Assembly (NCBI RefSeq): GCF_900199375.1
Contig: NZ_LT900217.1
Coordinates: 868,001 to 932,000 of the forward strand
DNA: 64,000 bases
Source: Gordonibacter urolithinfaciens
GTDB lineage: Bacteria > Actinomycetota > Coriobacteriia > Coriobacteriales > Eggerthellaceae
Reading direction: 5' to 3'
The position numbers were made by a program, and so were the translations under genes. Numbering within the stretch: position 1 is the stretch's first letter; each line of letters opens with the position of its first letter. The notes under the pieces were generated by a model. The model did no database searches and was not told the origin of the DNA. It saw only the letters and a list, made by a program, of their open reading frames with translations. Shown here piece after piece: positions 61,481 to 64,000 of the stretch.

Positions 61481-61515
61481 GGCGGGCCCCGGGGCGTGAT
61501 GCCCCGGGGCCCGCC
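61481..61515. terminator. perfect 15-bp GC hairpin after the mechanosensitive channel gene
   Basis: GGCGGGCCCCGGGGC (61481-61495) and GCCCCGGGGCCCGCC (61501-61515) pair completely around 5 nt, ~20 bp beyond the channel stop. No U-run follows on the minus strand. Probably a 3' stabiliser or pause-type terminator. Confidence 0.55.
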
Positions 61516-61536
61516 GCTCCCCCGCAAACGCGGGCG

Positions 61537-64000
61537 CTACCGCGTCTCGTCGTCCTCGTCGTTGCCCAGCTCCTTGGCGGCGGCCTTCTGCTGCTTGTTG
61601 AACTGGTCGGCGCTGCGCTTCTCGTACTCGGTGGCCTTCTTGAACACGGTGGGCTGGTTGATCACCACCTGTGGGAACGGGATGCTGATGTCGTGCTTGT
61701 CGAAGATCAGCTTCATCTCGCGGTTCAGGTCGCGCTCCAGCTGCAGGCGGTCGCTCTCGGCGCACTGCACCACGATGCGGATGGTCACGCTGTTGTCGCC
61801 CAGCTCCACCACGCCCTTGTAGAACGGGCCGTCGATGATGGCCGGCAGCCGCTTGCGGATGTTCGGCAGCTCCTTGGACAGGATGTTCTCCACGCGCTCA
61901 AGCGACTCGCCGTACTCGATGCCCACATCGCACGAGGCGTAGGACGTCTCCTTCGTCATGTTGACCACGTTGCTGATGTCGCTGTTGCGGATCACCTTGA
62001 TGTTCTGCGAGCCGTCCTCCACCTTGGTGGTGCGCACGCCTATCTCCACCACGGTGCCGCGCCAGTCGCCCACCTTGATGATGTCGCCCACGCGGAACTC
62101 GCCCTCGAAGATGATGAACAGGCCGGAGAGGATATCGCTCACCAGCTCCTTCGCGCCGAAGCTGATGGCGATGGACAGGATGCCGGCCGAGGCCAAAAGC
62201 GTGGTGGTGTCCACGCCCACCAGCATGAGGCAGTAGTACACCATGCCGATGATGGTGGCGTACTTGATGAAGCTGCCCAGCAGGCGGCACACGGTCTCGC
62301 CGCGCGCGCCCAGCACAGTAGCCAGCAGGTTCAGCAGCTTCTGAACGAGCGTGACCACGGTCAGCGCCACGCACACGAACATGATGCACGCCGTGAGGGC
62401 GAACACGTTCACGCCGCGCTCCCAATTACCGCCCAGGATGTAAGAGAAGATCGAGCCCTGGCCGAAGATGCTCTCCTGGAACACCACAGCTGCGAACACG
62501 GCGATCACGAACACGCCCACGAGCCAGCGCACCACCGTAGCCGTCTTCTGCTCGGCCGTCTTCTCGCTCCACTTGAACGAGCGGGCAATCCAGCGGCTGG
62601 CTGCCGATTCGGTCTTGGCCGTGCGCCCGCTCGGCATCTTCACGTCGATCATGCGCGCGTCGGCCTCGACCGGCGCCTTGGCCACGGTCACGCTGCCCCT
62701 CGGTTCGAAGGCCAGCAGCAGAAATATCACCACGAGGCACACGAGGGCCACACCGCCCGTGGCCACGGTGAGCGGCACGCGCTCGGCCATGAGCTCGCCC
62801 TCGGTGCCGGCAACGTACAGGAAGTAGTTCTCCGCCTCGGCCGACGAGACGTAGTACGTCGTTCCCTCCACGGTGAGGTAATCGCAGTAGCCGTCCTTCA
62901 GCTGGCTCTCCGTCATGCCGTGCGCGAGCGCATCCTTGCCGACAAGTCGCTGGTCAGGGAAGTACGCGAACGTATGGTCATCCTTGCTCACGGCGAATGC
63001 GAACCCTTCGGAGCCCACCTTCACGCCGCCCAGCACGCTGTCGACGGTGACGGTCTCCAGCAGGTTCTCCAGGCGCGTCGCGCGAATGCCGATCTGCACG
63101 GCGCCGTCCACGGTGCCGGCCGCGTCGTGCAGCGGCACGCCGATGTACTGGCGCAGCTGCCCGGATATCTCGTCGGGCTGCGCTTCCTGCACCACCGAGT
63201 CCGCGCCCTGGAGCAGCTTGCGGAACTCGGAGGACTGGTCCTCGGGGTCCTCGCTCAGGGTAAAGTTCGCGTAGGAGGAGTTCGTTGCGGTCATCACGCC
63301 GTTCCCGTCGTACGTGAACACGTACTGGATCATGAGGACGTCCGCCAGCTTCTGCAGGTCGTCGCGGTTCTCGAGCGCCGGGTTCTGGTCCAGGATGTAG
63401 CCGGCCACGCGCGCCTTGCCCAGATAGCGCTCGTCATACTGGCTGATGAGTTCGTCCATGCGCGCTTGGGTACGCTGGGTGGTCTCCACCACCTCGGCGG
63501 CGCGCTCGTTGTTTGCCACGGATTGGGATGACAGGGCGAACAGCGTCTGCATGTAGAACGATACGCCCAGGATGGCCAGAAAGCCCACGAACGACAGCAC
63601 GGCGGCCTTGCGCCCTATTACCTTGTTGTAGCGCAGCGGCCCGACGTGACGGTAGTCCTCGGGACTGCGCCCCTCGCGCTCGTCCTCGCGCATGACGAAG
63701 ATGCCGTACATGATGACCACGGCCATGACCGCGAAGAATATGAAGAGGATCACGCCCACCGTGACGTTGCGGGTAGCGGCCATGTCGCTCTCGGGCACGG
63801 CGGCGATATAGTAGGTGTCGCCGATCTTGCTCACATGGCCGTACAGATTCTCGCCGGCAAGAACCATCCACGCGTACGCGCCGTCCTCGAGGTCGGCTAC
63901 GTCGATGCCGCCATCGATGGCGTCGGTGCCCACAAGAAGGTCGTTCGGATGGTACTCAACCAAGCAATCCTGCGCCGACACGGCGAACATGAAGCCATGC
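61537..64000 (-). CDS. MscS-family mechanosensitive channel with duplicated sensor segments, N-terminus outside window
   Basis: At least 820 residues, with the frame open to the window edge. Numbering from the ATG at 63990, a Cache-like segment (GFMFAVSAQDCLVEYHPNDL, then LVGTDAIDGG and LEDGAY) precedes a membrane helix at ~75-95. After a helix at ~128-145 a second copy follows (GFAFAVSKDDHTFAYFP, LVGKDALAHGM, LKDGYCDYL), then another helix (~385-402). The C-terminal ~320 residues are MscS: LLASAGILSIAISFGAKELV is the pore helix, followed by FRVGDIIKVGDWRGTVVEIG and VRTTKVEDGSQNIKVIRNSD. Acidic tail DEDDETR. It probably senses an extracellular ligand and tension together. Its true start is not visible. 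Confidence 0.88.
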   Translation of the reverse strand, partial: HGFMFAVSAQDCLVEYHPNDLLVGTDAIDGGIDVADLEDGAYAWMVLAGENLYGHVSKIGDTYYIAAVPESDMAATRNVTVGVILFIFFAVMAVVIMYGIFVMREDEREGRSPEDYRHVGPLRYNKVIGRKAAVLSFVGFLAILGVSFYMQTLFALSSQSVANNERAAEVVETTQRTQARMDELISQYDERYLGKARVAGYILDQNPALENRDDLQKLADVLMIQYVFTYDGNGVMTATNSSYANFTLSEDPEDQSSEFRKLLQGADSVVQEAQPDEISGQLRQYIGVPLHDAAGTVDGAVQIGIRATRLENLLETVTVDSVLGGVKVGSEGFAFAVSKDDHTFAYFPDQRLVGKDALAHGMTESQLKDGYCDYLTVEGTTYYVSSAEAENYFLYVAGTEGELMAERVPLTVATGGVALVCLVVIFLLLAFEPRGSVTVAKAPVEADARMIDVKMPSGRTAKTESAASRWIARSFKWSEKTAEQKTATVVRWLVGVFVIAVFAAVVFQESIFGQGSIFSYILGGNWERGVNVFALTACIMFVCVALTVVTLVQKLLNLLATVLGARGETVCRLLGSFIKYATIIGMVYYCLMLVGVDTTTLLASAGILSIAISFGAKELVSDILSGLFIIFEGEFRVGDIIKVGDWRGTVVEIGVRTTKVEDGSQNIKVIRNSDISNVVNMTKETSYASCDVGIEYGESLERVENILSKELPNIRKRLPAIIDGPFYKGVVELGDNSVTIRIVVQCAESDRLQLERDLNREMKLIFDKHDISIPFPQVVINQPTVFKKATEYEKRSADQFNKQQKAAAKELGNDEDDETR

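Noticed and set aside
61481-61515. Classical rho-independent terminator
   Set aside because: The stem is perfect but no U-run follows, so it is kept only as a hairpin of uncertain role.

Overview
This 64 kb window is high-GC bacterial chromosomal DNA with short intergenic gaps, overlapping stop/start codons and mostly AGGAGG-like ribosome binding sites. The gene content fits a gut actinobacterium of the Coriobacteriia, most likely Eggerthellaceae (Eggerthella/Gordonibacter-like): an FYGWW-type MFS carrier, YolD plus Y-family polymerase, a class III fructose bisphosphatase, YhgE/Pip proteins and an IS30 element. The genus is inferred from gene repertoire and composition. No rRNA, tRNA or CRISPR array was seen.

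Layout. 1-7.5 kb: a cut AraC-type regulator, two patatin-like phospholipases with small partners, a small conserved gene broken by one in-frame TAG, tcdA and tatD translationally coupled, a CPTC thioredoxin-fold protein, a Ser/Gly-rich membrane protein and a PH-domain protein. 7.5-17.9 kb: a giant Lhr-type helicase, an MFS/M20-peptidase pair, and a HipA-like kinase coupled to an HTH protein behind an AT-rich palindromic operator. 17.9-22.1 kb: three tightly overlapping genes, crtI, crtB and a fusion of two prenyl-alcohol kinase families. 22.3-29.4 kb: yjdF with a long structured leader, a VF530 protein, a uracil permease, PadR/HAAS, a repeat-rich intergenic region with a long inverted-repeat element, a zincin, a stand-alone GMP synthase ATP-PPase subunit and a SemiSWEET. 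29.7-37.8 kb: Tag glycosylase, aldose epimerase, SulP with a terminator inside its leader, a hybrid histidine kinase and class III FBPase.

38.3-41.6 kb: a 3.25 kb insertion carries an IS30 transposase and a degenerate tyrosine-recombinase-like protein. It is flanked by a 14-bp direct repeat and sits within the first codons of an ArsC/Spx-like gene, separating that gene from its start codon and promoter. 41.6-54.6 kb: GNAT, a TIGR04076/HxlR divergent pair, a second inverted-repeat element, tex, a VanZ-RDD fusion, UvrA2, Fic, a YolD/Y-family polymerase pair with a LexA-like box, a Rieske-tailed FAD oxidoreductase and an NAD-dependent epimerase. 54.6-64 kb: an ABC exporter behind two coupled YhgE/Pip proteins, then a mechanosensitive channel with duplicated sensor segments that runs off the window.

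The most notable points are the IS30/recombinase insertion and the gene it splits, the non-canonical HipA-like module, the crt-linked prenyl-kinase fusion, two unrelated ~175 bp inverted-repeat elements, two genes whose -10 box lies exactly 6 nt before ATG (predicted leaderless mRNAs), and the structured or terminator-bearing leaders of yjdF and sulP.
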